Notes: generated by a model not told the origin, from the sequence alone. 36,140 nt of DNA from Candidatus Helarchaeota archaeon (GCA_016840125.1 JAEOSY010000406.1:1-36140); one strand, 5' to 3'. Positions 1 to 9,022 are shown, counted from the stretch's first letter. Translations and numbers: made by a program.

Positions 1-479
1 AAGTTTTCCAACTGCGAATGAGCGGTTAAAGGGCTATATTTGCCTCGCTCTAATTCTAAGTGAATATAATCACGGGGTGTAAGTACTTTGAGGAGTAAAT
101 TCATGGATCCTCTAATTCCAGGTTTAACTACAAAGCCGACCATACCTAGGATATTATCAAGAAAAACATTATCACGTCTGAATGATACATCCAAGAGAAC
201 TGGCCATTTAACCTTCAATTCTTTAGCCAAATCCAAGATTTGATGAAAGTTATCTTCATTTAAAAGAGGAAGTTCACCGGACTCACGCATTTTTTTATAT
301 TTGTATTGTTTCATGAGTTCTAATGTTTTTCGGGCTACGATTCGTATGTTTGTGGAATCAAAAGTGATTTGACATTTTGCCGTCAGTAATTGTTCCTTGT
401 TTTTTTCATCTCGGAATTTAAAACTAACTCGAATATTTTTAAAAAAATTATCATTGGTCTTTTTTTCAATACCCCACAT
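1..479 (-). CDS. Unknown protein, 3' part cut by window edge
   Basis: An open frame starts at an ATG (complement of 477-479) and runs off the left edge, giving about 159 residues from MWGIEKK. A GAGAGGAG ribosome-binding site lies about 10 bases upstream of the start. The visible part is charged and soluble, with no signal peptide or membrane segment. It contains a run of basic residues in the middle (MKQYKYKKMRES) and a later hydrophobic strand region (FLDNILGMVGFVV). I do not recognise the family. It is divergent from the Gfo/Idh gene at 647, so the 480-646 gap probably carries both promoters. Frame and start are well supported; function is unknown. Confidence 0.7.
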   Translation of the reverse strand, partial: MWGIEKKTNDNFFKNIRVSFKFRDEKNKEQLLTAKCQITFDSTNIRIVARKTLELMKQYKYKKMRESGELPLLNEDNFHQILDLAKELKVKWPVLLDVSFRRDNVFLDNILGMVGFVVKPGIRGSMNLLLKVLTPRDYIHLELERGKYSPLTAHSQLEN

Positions 480-646
480 CAGCTGAGAACTCCTCTCTGG
501 TTTTGCAGAATTACTGCCACCCTATCCTCTTTCCAAAATATTTAAAGTATTGAACTAATTCATAAGTTAAATTTAACAGATTATTGCATAATATTTAGGT
601 TAATACAATTTTAATCTAATCTAATTTGGCAATTGAGGACAAACGC

Positions 647-1756
647 ATGTCTTTCGTAAAATTTGGTCTAATCGGGTGTGGAAATGCTGGTCAAATGCAT
701 GCAATCGCGGTAAAACGAAGTCCGGAATTAAAATTTGTGGCAGTTTATGATGTAAATGATAAGGTGTTGAAACGGTTTGCGAAGAGGCAAAAATTAGAGC
801 CATATAATAACCTGGATGCGCTTCTAGAGAGTGATATTGATGCAGTTCATATAATAGTTCCCCACTATTTACATACTGAATTGGTAGTAGCGGCAGCAAA
901 AGCGGGGAAGCACGTATTATGTGAAAAACCAATGGCAACATCTCTTGAAGAATGTGATGAGATGATTGCGGCGATAAAAAAGGCAGGGGTCAAATTTATG
1001 ATAGCGGAAAATCATCGGTTCCTTCCAGCACATCAATATATTAAGGATGCCGTAAATGAGGGATTAATAGGAGAAGTTTTTCTCGGGCGTACATATGAGG
1101 GGGCGTATGATAGACCTGAAAAAATTCTAGATCCCGAGCACTGGATGTTTTCTTATGAGAAAGGGGGTGGAGGTGCATTGTTCGACCAAGGAGTTCATAA
1201 ATTTGCAACGTTAAATTGGATGTTAGGAGAGGTGGAATCAGCTCAATGTTGGATTTATAAAGCACTCCCAAGCCCTCCAAATAAGGGGGATGATACTGCG
1301 CTCGTTCATCTTCGTTATAAAAATGGGGCGATGGTAGAAGTGACCGTGACCACAGCTGCGATTCACACGCCTACCAATCGCCTTGAGCTCCATGGTACGA
1401 AAGGTAGTATCCTTGAGGACCACGCGTGGGACAAGCCAGTGCAAATTTTTTCCACTTTGAAAGAAGAATGGGAAGGGCAGTTCCATACTCCCGAAATAGA
1501 GCATGGTCCATTCCCGCGTTATTATACAATTTCATTCCGAATCGAGGATGTTTATTTTGCAAATTGTATTTTGAATGATACAACCCCTGAATTTACTCCT
1601 GAAGAGGCGAAAGAAGCAGTTGCGGTATCCCACCTTGCATATCTTGCAGCCAAGAACAAACGAACTACGATGAGAGAGGAATTAAAGACGTCGAAAGGGT
1701 TATTTGATGGAATGGATGATGTAGTGCAAAATAGCTATACTAATTTGAAATGGTAG
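647..1756 (+). CDS. Gfo/Idh/MocA family NAD(P)-dependent oxidoreductase
   Basis: Predicted cytosolic dehydrogenase of the Gfo/Idh/MocA family, which oxidises or reduces sugars, inositols and related compounds with NAD(P). The N-terminus has the dinucleotide-binding Rossmann motif GLIGCGNAGQMHA, followed by the family motif CEKPMA (Lys-Pro of the active site) near residue 95. The C-terminal half is the expected alpha/beta substrate domain with a GGGGALFDQGVHK segment. Length (369 aa) is typical. I chose the ATG at 647 because GAGG lies 8 bases upstream; a TTG at 626 in the same frame has no such signal. It is first in a plus-strand run with an SCP-2-like and an M24 gene. The substrate cannot be read from the sequence. 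Confidence 0.85.
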   Translation: MSFVKFGLIGCGNAGQMHAIAVKRSPELKFVAVYDVNDKVLKRFAKRQKLEPYNNLDALLESDIDAVHIIVPHYLHTELVVAAAKAGKHVLCEKPMATSLEECDEMIAAIKKAGVKFMIAENHRFLPAHQYIKDAVNEGLIGEVFLGRTYEGAYDRPEKILDPEHWMFSYEKGGGGALFDQGVHKFATLNWMLGEVESAQCWIYKALPSPPNKGDDTALVHLRYKNGAMVEVTVTTAAIHTPTNRLELHGTKGSILEDHAWDKPVQIFSTLKEEWEGQFHTPEIEHGPFPRYYTISFRIEDVYFANCILNDTTPEFTPEEAKEAVAVSHLAYLAAKNKRTTMREELKTSKGLFDGMDDVVQNSYTNLKW

Positions 1757-1789
1757 GTATTGTAAATTTTAACTTGATGAGATGAGAAA

Positions 1790-2140
1790 ATGGGAACTAA
1801 GGAAGATGTAATAGCAGCCCTAAACCAATGGGCAAAAAAGATCGAGGATCCAGAAGTCATGGAGCGTTTTGAAGACTGGAATAAGACAGTACAATTTGTT
1901 ATGAAGGATATCAATACACATATAAAATTTATTATCGAGAACCAAAAAGCACGGGTTGAAGAGGGGAAAGAGGATAACCCAACAATGTCAGTAATTACGA
2001 CTTCAGAGATTATTCTTGGCATAACATCGGGAGATTTAGACCCCATGGAAGCTTTTATGAACGGGGAACTAGAGGCGAAGGGAAATATCCCTGATTTGAC
2101 GAAACTTGAAGTTTTAATGGATGTAGATGATGACGACTAA
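1790..2140 (+). CDS. SCP-2 sterol-transfer-like protein
   Basis: Small (116 aa) soluble acidic protein resembling the SCP-2 sterol-transfer fold, which binds hydrophobic ligands such as lipids and acyl chains. The supporting segment is the C-terminal DLDPMEAFMNGELEAKGN, matching the usual family pattern in which a D-P-x-x-A stretch precedes a strand of the form G-x-hydrophobic-x-x-x-G-N. The protein ends in a DVDDDD acidic tail. Its stop codon overlaps the next start by one base (TAATG), so it is probably translationally coupled to the M24 peptidase gene. Two further SCP-2-like genes, each next to an iron alcohol dehydrogenase, occur near 26.4 and 29.4 kb. The ligand is unknown. Confidence 0.65.
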   Translation: MGTKEDVIAALNQWAKKIEDPEVMERFEDWNKTVQFVMKDINTHIKFIIENQKARVEEGKEDNPTMSVITTSEIILGITSGDLDPMEAFMNGELEAKGNIPDLTKLEVLMDVDDDD

Positions 2141-3264
2141 TGAATCCAATAGGTTTTAGTAAAGAAAAAGCAATAGAAACTTTAGAAAAACGAGGCATTG
2201 ATGTTCTAATCGCCTCTTCGCCTGAGAATATTTTCTATTCAAGTGGCTTACCAACGCTCCATGTAGCAAAGAACCCAATCCTATTTGTCCTACAGAATCA
2301 ATATCCGTCATTTACACTGATTCGCAGTGACGGAGAGGAATGTCTCATCACATGGATGCTCTATCAAAGCGCCAGTTTATTATCTTGGATTGAGGATATT
2401 CGTGGGATTGGCGCCCCAAAGATGGCTATGAATTTTATAGAGAATGTAATTACAGAATGGAATGCCACGGAAAAAGTGATTGGATTAGAAACAAGTATGC
2501 CAAGATACCAAGCTGAGTACCTTAAAGAAAAATTGCCAAATGTAACTTATATTAATGCTGATGAAGCATTCATTGAAATGCGATTAGTAAAATCAGTAGA
2601 GGAGATCAGACGGATTCAAAGATCAACGGAGATCGCGGAAAAAGCGATATTAGCCATGGTGGGTATCACGAGAGAGGGGATTACTGATGAAGAGCTATTG
2701 ATGGAAGCGCGAAAAACGATAGTTTCAGAAGGTGCAGAGGGATGGGATCACTTAACATTGGGAATTGGCGCTTCCGATCCCGAGGCACCTGGCTACGTCA
2801 AGGCAGCAATGAAAAAGGATGACTTGGCAAGGTATGATGTTGGGGCAGTGTGGGAAGGATATGTATCGGATGTAAGCCGGCATGCAGCAATTGGGACTCC
2901 GATTGGGAATGAATTACATGAGAAAATGGTGCAAATTCAAGAATTTTGTGTCGATATGATTGTTCCAGGTATATCGGCGGCAGAAGTCGCGAAAGGGACT
3001 AAAAGGTTCCATAAAGAATTAGATAAAAAGTCATCCTGTTTTGTAACGGGGCATTCTATAGGGCTTCAAACGGAGGAATTTCATTTCTTCAGCCCGATGG
3101 CACGGAATAAGAAAGTAACATTTGAAGAAGATATGGTGTTAGATGTGGAAATTTGGACACCATTCAAGAATTTCGGATTGCTCGGCATAGAAGATACGTA
3201 TAGGGTTACAAAATCAGGTTGTAAACAACTCTCTTCTTTGGAGAAGAAAATCTTTGTAGTATAA
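2140..3264 (+). CDS. M24 family metallopeptidase (Xaa-Pro aminopeptidase-like)
   Basis: Pita-bread-fold metallopeptidase or creatinase-like hydrolase. An N-terminal creatinase-type domain (about residues 1-135) is followed by the catalytic domain. All five expected metal ligands are visible: the two Asp in DVGAVWEGYVSDVSR, the His in TGHSIGL, and the Glu in DVEIW and GIEDTY. The protein is therefore probably active, cleaving an N-terminal residue before proline or hydrolysing a related C-N bond. Length (374 aa) is normal. It overlaps the upstream SCP-2-like stop by one base and presumably shares a transcript with it and the Gfo/Idh gene. Specificity for Xaa-Pro, Met or creatine cannot be distinguished here. 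Confidence 0.85.
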   Translation: MNPIGFSKEKAIETLEKRGIDVLIASSPENIFYSSGLPTLHVAKNPILFVLQNQYPSFTLIRSDGEECLITWMLYQSASLLSWIEDIRGIGAPKMAMNFIENVITEWNATEKVIGLETSMPRYQAEYLKEKLPNVTYINADEAFIEMRLVKSVEEIRRIQRSTEIAEKAILAMVGITREGITDEELLMEARKTIVSEGAEGWDHLTLGIGASDPEAPGYVKAAMKKDDLARYDVGAVWEGYVSDVSRHAAIGTPIGNELHEKMVQIQEFCVDMIVPGISAAEVAKGTKRFHKELDKKSSCFVTGHSIGLQTEEFHFFSPMARNKKVTFEEDMVLDVEIWTPFKNFGLLGIEDTYRVTKSGCKQLSSLEKKIFVV

Positions 3265-3333
3265 ATTAAAAAAATTAAGTTTAAAAAGAGAAAAAAAGGA
3301 GTTAGATCAACAATAAGATAAGGAGATGACATT

Positions 3334-3654
3334 ATGAAATATGAAACCCTCAAAAATCCAATATTTATTTTAACATCCTCATTTGTAGCAACCCAAATTT
3401 TTATGCTGATCATTTCAGCTTCAGGAGGAGCACTGGTCTATAACTTATATTCTGCCTTTTGGGATTGGGATAGCGGGAATTGGAGCTTTACTATTTTAAG
3501 TGGGATTTGGCTGGTGGTTGCCTGTGTGACCTTAACTTTGACAATCTTTTTTGGAATTAAAGAATGGATGCCTTTATCATATGGTTTTGGAGCTGCTGCG
3601 GGAGTACTTCTTGCGTTTTTGATATTTAATTTGATGGTTGTTATGGGCGATTAA
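3334..3654 (+). CDS. Small membrane protein, unknown function
   Basis: Protein of 106 aa with three predicted transmembrane segments (about residues 14-37, 49-70 and 80-103). The loop between the first two carries FWDWDSGNWS, a Trp-rich patch probably on the membrane surface. An AAGGAGATG ribosome-binding site precedes the ATG. No catalytic motif or known family was recognised. The aromatic Trp/Asp loop between two helices recalls the repeats in the larger membrane protein at 16593, but I cannot claim homology. It sits between the M24 peptidase and an SDR gene on the same strand. Confidence 0.7.
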   Translation: MKYETLKNPIFILTSSFVATQIFMLIISASGGALVYNLYSAFWDWDSGNWSFTILSGIWLVVACVTLTLTIFFGIKEWMPLSYGFGAAAGVLLAFLIFNLMVVMGD

Positions 3655-3752
3655 ACACTAAGTTAGAGATGTAATATGAAAAGTAAAGCATTGAAAATGT
3701 AGTTGGTATTCAATATTTCTAATAAATTAGTTAATTCAAATAAGGTGTAATT

Positions 3753-4529
3753 ATGGGAATAAAAGATAAAGTTGTAGTTTTAACAGGAGCTGCTTCCGGA
3801 ATTGGAAGAACAACAGCCATTCTTTTTGCCAAAGAGGGTGCCAGACAAGCGTTGTCAGATATCGATGAAGACGGCGGGAAAGAGACCCTTGAGCAGGTAA
3901 AGAAAGCTGGTGGCGATGCGTTTTTCATAAAATGTGATGTTACAAAAGGAACTGATGTAAAAAAGATGGTTGAGAAAACATTAGAAGTTTACAGCAAAAT
4001 CGATATTCTCATCAATAACGCGGGTGTGGTCAGAGTGGGGCAGATCGAAGATATGAGTGAGGAAGAATACGATCTCTTACTCAATTCAAATCTGAAAGGA
4101 CCGTATTTTTGCTGTCATTATATCGTGCCCTTACTAAAAAAGCAAAAATCTGGTGTCATTATTAATGTTACAAGTGTAGCGGCTTGGATAGGTCAGGTAA
4201 ATCACGCGCTCTACTGTTCTACCAAACACGGATTGCGTGGTATGACGAAGGCTTTAGCATTGGACTTGGCACCTTACAACGTACGGGTCAATTCGGTCTC
4301 ACCCGGGGCAACTGACACACCAATGTTGGTGGGTGACGTCACTACCCAAGCGAAAGACCGTGGAGTAGATTATGAGACTGTGAAAAGAGAATTCGAGGAA
4401 GAGGGTGTCATGGGGCGCTGGGCAGATCCCATGGAAATTTCAAAAGGAATTCTGTTTCTCGCAAGTGATGATTCATCCTATATGACGGGGGCAGATCTTC
4501 TGTTAGATGGTGGATGGACAGCGCAATAA
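3753..4529 (+). CDS. Short-chain dehydrogenase/reductase (SDR)
   Basis: Classical SDR, 258 aa, NAD(P)-dependent oxidoreductase of hydroxyl/keto groups. The cofactor motif TGAASGIG is at residues 10-17, NNAG follows in the middle, and the catalytic pair is Tyr154 and Lys158 in YCSTK. The acidic residue after the second strand (LSDIDE) suggests NAD rather than NADP. The ending GADLLLDGGWTAQ is typical of FabG-like SDRs. It lies directly upstream of a thiolase on the same strand, which fits a 3-hydroxyacyl or hydroxybutyryl-type dehydrogenase feeding a thiolase. This substrate is inferred from context only. Confidence 0.85.
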   Translation: MGIKDKVVVLTGAASGIGRTTAILFAKEGARQALSDIDEDGGKETLEQVKKAGGDAFFIKCDVTKGTDVKKMVEKTLEVYSKIDILINNAGVVRVGQIEDMSEEEYDLLLNSNLKGPYFCCHYIVPLLKKQKSGVIINVTSVAAWIGQVNHALYCSTKHGLRGMTKALALDLAPYNVRVNSVSPGATDTPMLVGDVTTQAKDRGVDYETVKREFEEEGVMGRWADPMEISKGILFLASDDSSYMTGADLLLDGGWTAQ

Positions 4530-4545
4530 GTAAAGACATTTTCCG

Positions 4546-4556
4546 CTTTTTTTCCC
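4546..4556 (+). terminator. Possible T-run terminator after SDR
   Basis: A run of seven T residues follows the SDR stop codon closely. Archaeal RNA polymerases often terminate on such T tracts without a hairpin. A separate AT-rich promoter region (TTTAAAT) lies before the thiolase start at 4656, so the thiolase may have its own promoter. Confidence 0.35.
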
Positions 4557-4655
4557 AATTCTTTATTTAAAGAACTTCAATTTTTAAATTTCACAATTTT
4601 TTTATGCTTTTCTAATAATGTATTCCCAATAAATTACATATGAGAGTGTATTTAA

Positions 4656-5957
4656 ATGACTGAAAAAAAGGCAAAAAGTGTTGTAGTGGTAGCAGCCCAA
4701 CGAGCGCCGCTAGGTAAAAGTGGATGGAAGGCTGGCCAAAAGAAAGGGATTTTCTATTGGGCATCACCCCAAGATTTTGGGGCTCAAATTTTAACCAACA
4801 TCTATAATAAAACAAATTCTATGGCGAAAGATCAGTTAAAGCCTCAGGAGATTGAAGCAGTTGCGTATGGATGCAGTGGTCAATATGGAGCGCAATCTGG
4901 AGATATTGCGCGGATTTCCGCAGTATTACAAGAAAGTGAGGATTTCTTCCCAGTTTTTGGAGTTACCTGTGATAGTTATTGTAATGCAGGAACTTCTGCA
5001 ATTCAGTATATCAATAATATGTTAGCTCTAGGGCAAGGTGAGGTGGGAATTGCTGGAGGACAAGAACTTCTCTCGATTTTCCCCTTAGGAAGTAGTATGC
5101 AAGCAGGAACGAAGGATGGGCATAAATTTCAAACCTTTGTTGAAAAGATGTTTTTAAAGCGAACCTTAGGGTTAGGTCCAGCAGGAGAAAAGATTGCTCA
5201 GATGTGGAAACTAAAGCGAGAGGATTTAGATGAATTCGCTGCGCGTAGTCACCGGAATATGGTCAGAATCCAGCGACAAAAGGACAAATATGAACCCCGT
5301 ATAATGCCAATGACTGTAATCGAATACAATGAAAAGGGACGTAAAGTACGAGATGAGAACAGAAAAGTAAAGACAATTACGCATACAGTTGACGAGACAC
5401 CAAGAGCAGTCTATCTCGACAATCCTGAGAAAGCAATGGCGAAAATGAAAACTTTGAAAGCCCGTTTTGCACGTGATGGAGTGATCCATGCAGGAAACGC
5501 TAGTGCCATCTCAGATGGCGGTGCCGCAATGATGCTAATGGAAGAAGAAAAAGCAAACCAGCTTGGTCTCAAACCAATGGCAAGAATCTTGGAAATTTCA
5601 AATAGTGCCTCTGATCCTCGTATCGTTCTCACAGGCCCAATTCCCGCTACTAATAAGTTGCTAGAACGCCAAGGAATAAAGTTAGATGATATAGATATCA
5701 TCCATATAAACGAAGCATTTGCAAGCGTACCATTCGTCGTTATGCAGGAACTAGGGAGTAATGCATTAGATGATGAACGATTAAACACAAGTGGTGGTGC
5801 GATAGCTGGAGGTCATCCAATTGGGGCATCAGGAGTGCTGTGGGCAGTTGAGCTACTTTGGGAAATGATCCAAAACCATAAACGGAATGCGTTATTCACA
5901 TTATGTGCAGGCTTCGGAAACGGAATGTCCATTTTGTTTGAAAATATGCAGATGTAA
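4656..5957 (+). CDS. Thiolase (acetyl-CoA C-acetyltransferase family)
   Basis: Thiolase-fold enzyme that cleaves 3-ketoacyl-CoA with CoA, or condenses two acyl-CoAs. The nucleophilic Cys is about residue 109 in DSYCNAGTSA, followed by the conserved NEAFA, GGHPIGASG and C-terminal LCAGFGNG motifs carrying the other catalytic His and Cys. At 433 aa it is longer than the usual 390, with extra residues in the central loop region (about 215-265). Archaeal thiolases often pair with a DUF35 zinc protein, but no DUF35 gene is present next to this one. The gene follows an SDR on the same strand, suggesting an acyl-CoA degradation or acetoacetyl-CoA role. It ends in a T-rich convergent junction. Confidence 0.88.
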   Translation: MTEKKAKSVVVVAAQRAPLGKSGWKAGQKKGIFYWASPQDFGAQILTNIYNKTNSMAKDQLKPQEIEAVAYGCSGQYGAQSGDIARISAVLQESEDFFPVFGVTCDSYCNAGTSAIQYINNMLALGQGEVGIAGGQELLSIFPLGSSMQAGTKDGHKFQTFVEKMFLKRTLGLGPAGEKIAQMWKLKREDLDEFAARSHRNMVRIQRQKDKYEPRIMPMTVIEYNEKGRKVRDENRKVKTITHTVDETPRAVYLDNPEKAMAKMKTLKARFARDGVIHAGNASAISDGGAAMMLMEEEKANQLGLKPMARILEISNSASDPRIVLTGPIPATNKLLERQGIKLDDIDIIHINEAFASVPFVVMQELGSNALDDERLNTSGGAIAGGHPIGASGVLWAVELLWEMIQNHKRNALFTLCAGFGNGMSILFENMQM

Positions 5958-5961
5958 AATT

Positions 5962-5993
5962 CCTTTTTTCTCTCTTTTTTTTATTTTTTTTTT
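5962..5993 (+). terminator. T-rich terminator between thiolase and cis-prenyltransferase
   Basis: The short gap between these convergent genes is almost entirely T on the plus strand, with runs of 6, 8 and 10 T. It is a strong candidate for T-tract termination of the thiolase transcript. On the opposite strand it is A-rich and would not terminate the uppS-like transcript. Confidence 0.55.
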
Positions 5994-6831
5994 ATTGCCC
6001 GTATCGCCGATGACGCTTCTGGTACGCCCGCACTGCGCGCCACAAGTCTATTTTTCGAACCTCAGGCCAATAAATATCGGCGAAGTATAGCTCGGAGTAC
6101 GCTGATTGCCAGAGGAGAAAACCACTGATTCGCACTTCCCCAGATGTACGGATAATTAAATCAGGGTTAGGCAGTCCAGCAGTATAAAGATATTTTTCAA
6201 ATGTTTCTTCGGTAACCTCGTTTACATTATCCTTTATCATTTTTCGGATTGCATCAATAATTTCGGCTCGTCCACCATAAGCTATTGCAACATTAAGATA
6301 ATAATCATGAAATTCCTTAGTTTCTTCTTCAATCTTTTCGATCGCCGCCTTAAGACCATCAGGAAGCATTTCTCTTCGCCCAATAGCCCTGATTCGTACC
6401 TTATATTTATAAAGAAGGGGATGTGTTAAGAGCTGGGTAAATTTATCTTCAGCTAATTTCATGATATTATCTACTTCATCCTTCTCGCGATTGAAATTCT
6501 CAATAGAAAAAACATATAGGGTAACAATTTTTATTCCTAATTCCCAGCAATAAGCAAGAACTTCTTCTACTTTTCTTGCACCGAGTGAATGCCCAGCCCA
6601 AATCTCCAAACCATGTGAGCGAGAATATCTCCGATTTCCATCTAGGATAATCCCAATATGATTTGGTTTTTTTAATTGGGAATTGGAAATTTGACTCCAG
6701 AGATGACGTTTATAGGCGTAATAAAAGGGATAGACGATAATATCTATTATTTTTTGTTTTAGACGTTGAAACAGACTTATCTTAATAGGTATTTTTTCTG
6801 ATCGGACGGTATTATCTAGAACTTCACTCAT
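5992..6831 (-). CDS. uppS: Isoprenyl (cis-prenyl) transferase, UppS family
   Basis: Cis-prenyltransferase that extends an allylic prenyl diphosphate with isopentenyl diphosphate to make the long polyprenyl carrier used for glycosylation in archaea. The motif HIGIILDGNRRYSR carries the catalytic Asp at about residue 64. GHSLGARK, the SIENFNR loop and the signature RTSGEVRISGFLLWQSAYSE are all present. The 279 aa length includes an N-terminal extension of about 55 residues with a basic, amphipathic stretch (about 20-50) that could attach it to the membrane, as in other family members. Its ATG overlaps the stop of the upstream gene (ATGA), so the two are translationally coupled. Product chain length is not readable here. 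Confidence 0.92.
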   Translation of the reverse strand: MSEVLDNTVRSEKIPIKISLFQRLKQKIIDIIVYPFYYAYKRHLWSQISNSQLKKPNHIGIILDGNRRYSRSHGLEIWAGHSLGARKVEEVLAYCWELGIKIVTLYVFSIENFNREKDEVDNIMKLAEDKFTQLLTHPLLYKYKVRIRAIGRREMLPDGLKAAIEKIEEETKEFHDYYLNVAIAYGGRAEIIDAIRKMIKDNVNEVTEETFEKYLYTAGLPNPDLIIRTSGEVRISGFLLWQSAYSELYFADIYWPEVRKIDLWRAVRAYQKRHRRYGQ

Positions 6832-7772
6832 TTTTCTGTTCGCCTGATTTCAAATTGCATTAAATTCACTAGATTGAGTTCGTCATGAGTTATAACTTTA
6901 AATATAAACCCATCAAACGAATTTTTCTTTAGTCGTGCTATAAATTTATTAAGTTTTTCTGGATTAAATTCGTTTGGTACTTTTATTTGCAGGAATACTT
7001 TGATATCTCCTAGAAATTTGCTGGTAACTGATCGAATTTGTTTTAATAATCTTTTTTCGCCATTCCAGAGAGTGCGGTTTGAGACAAAATTTAATAGATC
7101 TAAAAACAGAGCCAAGTAGAAATAATCATGTCCTAAGAATTCAGGGGATTTAGAAAAATTTACATTTAATCCTAGAAAAAGGTCAGGGTTGATCTTCCTT
7201 ATCGCAACCATTAATCGTCCTGCTAAATTAGTAACTGAATCCATTCTAAATTTCAGCCAATCTGGGAATTGTTTCTTGATCCAGGGTAGATTCAATCCGT
7301 TATTTGCATTTTTTACTATGTGAGTTGATATTTCATGAAGAGCAATCCCTCTCTTTTCGGCGAGGGCAGAGCAGTTCGAGCAGAAGCAGCCGAGATTAGG
7401 TAATTTAAGATTCATCTCAAGATTTTCTAGTTGAATACCAGTTATTTGGGAAGATTCAGAGAGATTTTCAAAGTCAGCTCTAATAATATGCTCCAGTTCG
7501 GGGTTATTTGGGCAAAATGAAGAGGGGATAACGCGCCCGGATTGATCAATTTGAGAGATTTCATGATTTTTGGACGATTTAGAAGTGTTTTGTAAAACTG
7601 AATAAATCGGAGCGAGTTTTATACGAGTTTTAGAGTGAATTTCTTTAAAAATTACACTATCATTGCTTAACAAAAAAAGAATCGTATTATCTTGTAGATT
7701 TTTTAGTGTATTTAACCAAGCAGTGAAATTTTTTCCACGAATCTCAGAATTAATAGAGAAATTTACTCGCAT
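6828..7772 (-). CDS. TIM-barrel-like protein, possible glycoside-hydrolase-related
   Basis: Unrecognised 314 aa soluble protein. The central part resembles the layout of putative glycosidase-like TIM barrels: a CPNNPELE stretch, a strand where these proteins usually read DGIHLDYIR (here TGIQLENLE), then a CFCSNC cysteine cluster and an NPDLFLGLNV strand. The expected acidic catalytic residues are not clearly conserved: the usual Asp-Tyr-Arg reads Glu-Asn-Leu here, so it may be inactive or bind rather than cut. An AGGA ribosome-binding site lies 6 bases before the ATG. The gene overlaps the cis-prenyltransferase start by four bases, suggesting a link to polyprenyl or glycan chemistry, by inference only. 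Confidence 0.5.
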   Translation of the reverse strand: MRVNFSINSEIRGKNFTAWLNTLKNLQDNTILFLLSNDSVIFKEIHSKTRIKLAPIYSVLQNTSKSSKNHEISQIDQSGRVIPSSFCPNNPELEHIIRADFENLSESSQITGIQLENLEMNLKLPNLGCFCSNCSALAEKRGIALHEISTHIVKNANNGLNLPWIKKQFPDWLKFRMDSVTNLAGRLMVAIRKINPDLFLGLNVNFSKSPEFLGHDYFYLALFLDLLNFVSNRTLWNGEKRLLKQIRSVTSKFLGDIKVFLQIKVPNEFNPEKLNKFIARLKKNSFDGFIFKVITHDELNLVNLMQFEIRRTEK

Positions 7773-7882
7773 ATCACTTCCTACATTCTTCTCAAGTGAT
7801 TAAATATTTTGTTATCAATAGAAAGGTATGAGATAAAACTCAAATAAGGCGGACACAGGCTAGTTAGCTCTAAGAAATCAAA

Positions 7883-9022
7883 TTACTCTTTAATTTCAAA
7901 CAGAAAACCCGCAGATTCGTATCTTGCGTTTAATAATCGGAACAATCTGTGAGCGAATTCTCGAAGAGTTTCAGCATACTGTTGTTTCCGCTCTACCATC
8001 CTAACAAGATTGTTGTATATTATGTCTCTAACTTTAGATGCGTCTCTTGGAACATCCTGTGATAGCCAATGGGAGGAAACCTTACAAATACGTATAATCT
8101 CGGGATTAGATATTTTTACTTGGTCTTTCACAAGACCCTTGAAATCCCCTATTGACTCGCCCACACGCTGTAAATAATCAGCAATACCGTGTGAGTATCG
8201 ACACAAACTAATCAGGTTTGAGACTACACGCCGATGTCTCATGTTGGCAGCTTCCTCAAAAGCTAACCAAGGGCTAGAATCATCGTAGCTCTCAGGAATA
8301 TTATTAACAATTGCTACATTGATAATATCGCTCAAATCTACATCATGTCCTCTCACAATTTTCTTCTTCATAACGTCTTTAAGGCTCGCTCCATCAAGAT
8401 AAGTTCCGGATCCAAAATCCATTCCTTGCACGGTATCGTTTGATGTGATTAGAACGGCTCTATTTAATTTTCCTGTCCATAAATCAATCCAAGTAACTTT
8501 CTTTTCCCATTCCTGTGTGCCTTTATTCTTATGCCAGCTTCCATCATTCTTGAGAATATGTTCCAAAAGACTATTATCACCAATCCAAAAGTCGATATCA
8601 TCGGTAGAGCGCTTTCTCCTCCAATCGCGCGTCGTGAAATCCCCTAAATAGAGCTTCATTGTGCCTCGGAGTAGAGTAACTTCACCATTTGCAAGTAATT
8701 TCTGCGCACTCGCATGGAATTTGTGATCTGGGTTCTCAGCTATTTTGTGGATATTCTTAAAGATTTTTCTAATCTCGTCAGCTACAATATCGACTGGGAT
8801 ACTACCATCCGAGGGATATTCTCGTGACCCACCTTTCAGAAAGTTGTAAAATAAGGTAAATGGGTCTTTGGGAATTATATATCTGGGATTATTAAATATA
8901 ATTTTATTAAACTTGTAAATTGTAAAGCCGCCAACATCTCTTTGCTCGCGGATTGGGCGAACTTCTCTTAATTTATCGCCTTTGGTCACAGCATCGGCAA
9001 AAATATCGTAAATTTTAGGCAT
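7883..9022 (-). CDS. Putative nucleotidyltransferase-fold protein
   Basis: 379 aa soluble protein. The region LLRGTMKLYLGDFT (about 117-130) followed by RKRSTDDIDFWIGD (about 136-149) has the pattern of MNT/AbiEii-type nucleotidyltransferases: a glycine-containing helix, then a basic loop and a D-x-D strand (Asp142, Asp144) for metal binding. A third acidic residue may be in WIDLWTG. The rest is mainly helical, with repeated His/Arg-rich stretches. There is no ribosome-binding site, and a TTTATAG box lies about 25 bases before the ATG, so the mRNA is probably leaderless. No antitoxin-like partner is adjacent. An enzyme of another class with a fortuitous motif remains possible. Confidence 0.5.
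   Translation of the reverse strand: MPKIYDIFADAVTKGDKLREVRPIREQRDVGGFTIYKFNKIIFNNPRYIIPKDPFTLFYNFLKGGSREYPSDGSIPVDIVADEIRKIFKNIHKIAENPDHKFHASAQKLLANGEVTLLRGTMKLYLGDFTTRDWRRKRSTDDIDFWIGDNSLLEHILKNDGSWHKNKGTQEWEKKVTWIDLWTGKLNRAVLITSNDTVQGMDFGSGTYLDGASLKDVMKKKIVRGHDVDLSDIINVAIVNNIPESYDDSSPWLAFEEAANMRHRRVVSNLISLCRYSHGIADYLQRVGESIGDFKGLVKDQVKISNPEIIRICKVSSHWLSQDVPRDASKVRDIIYNNLVRMVERKQQYAETLREFAHRLFRLLNARYESAGFLFEIKE

Noticed and set aside
5226..5788. Minus-strand open frames inside the thiolase gene
   Set aside because: They overlap a well-supported thiolase with all catalytic motifs and show no family features or start signals of their own.
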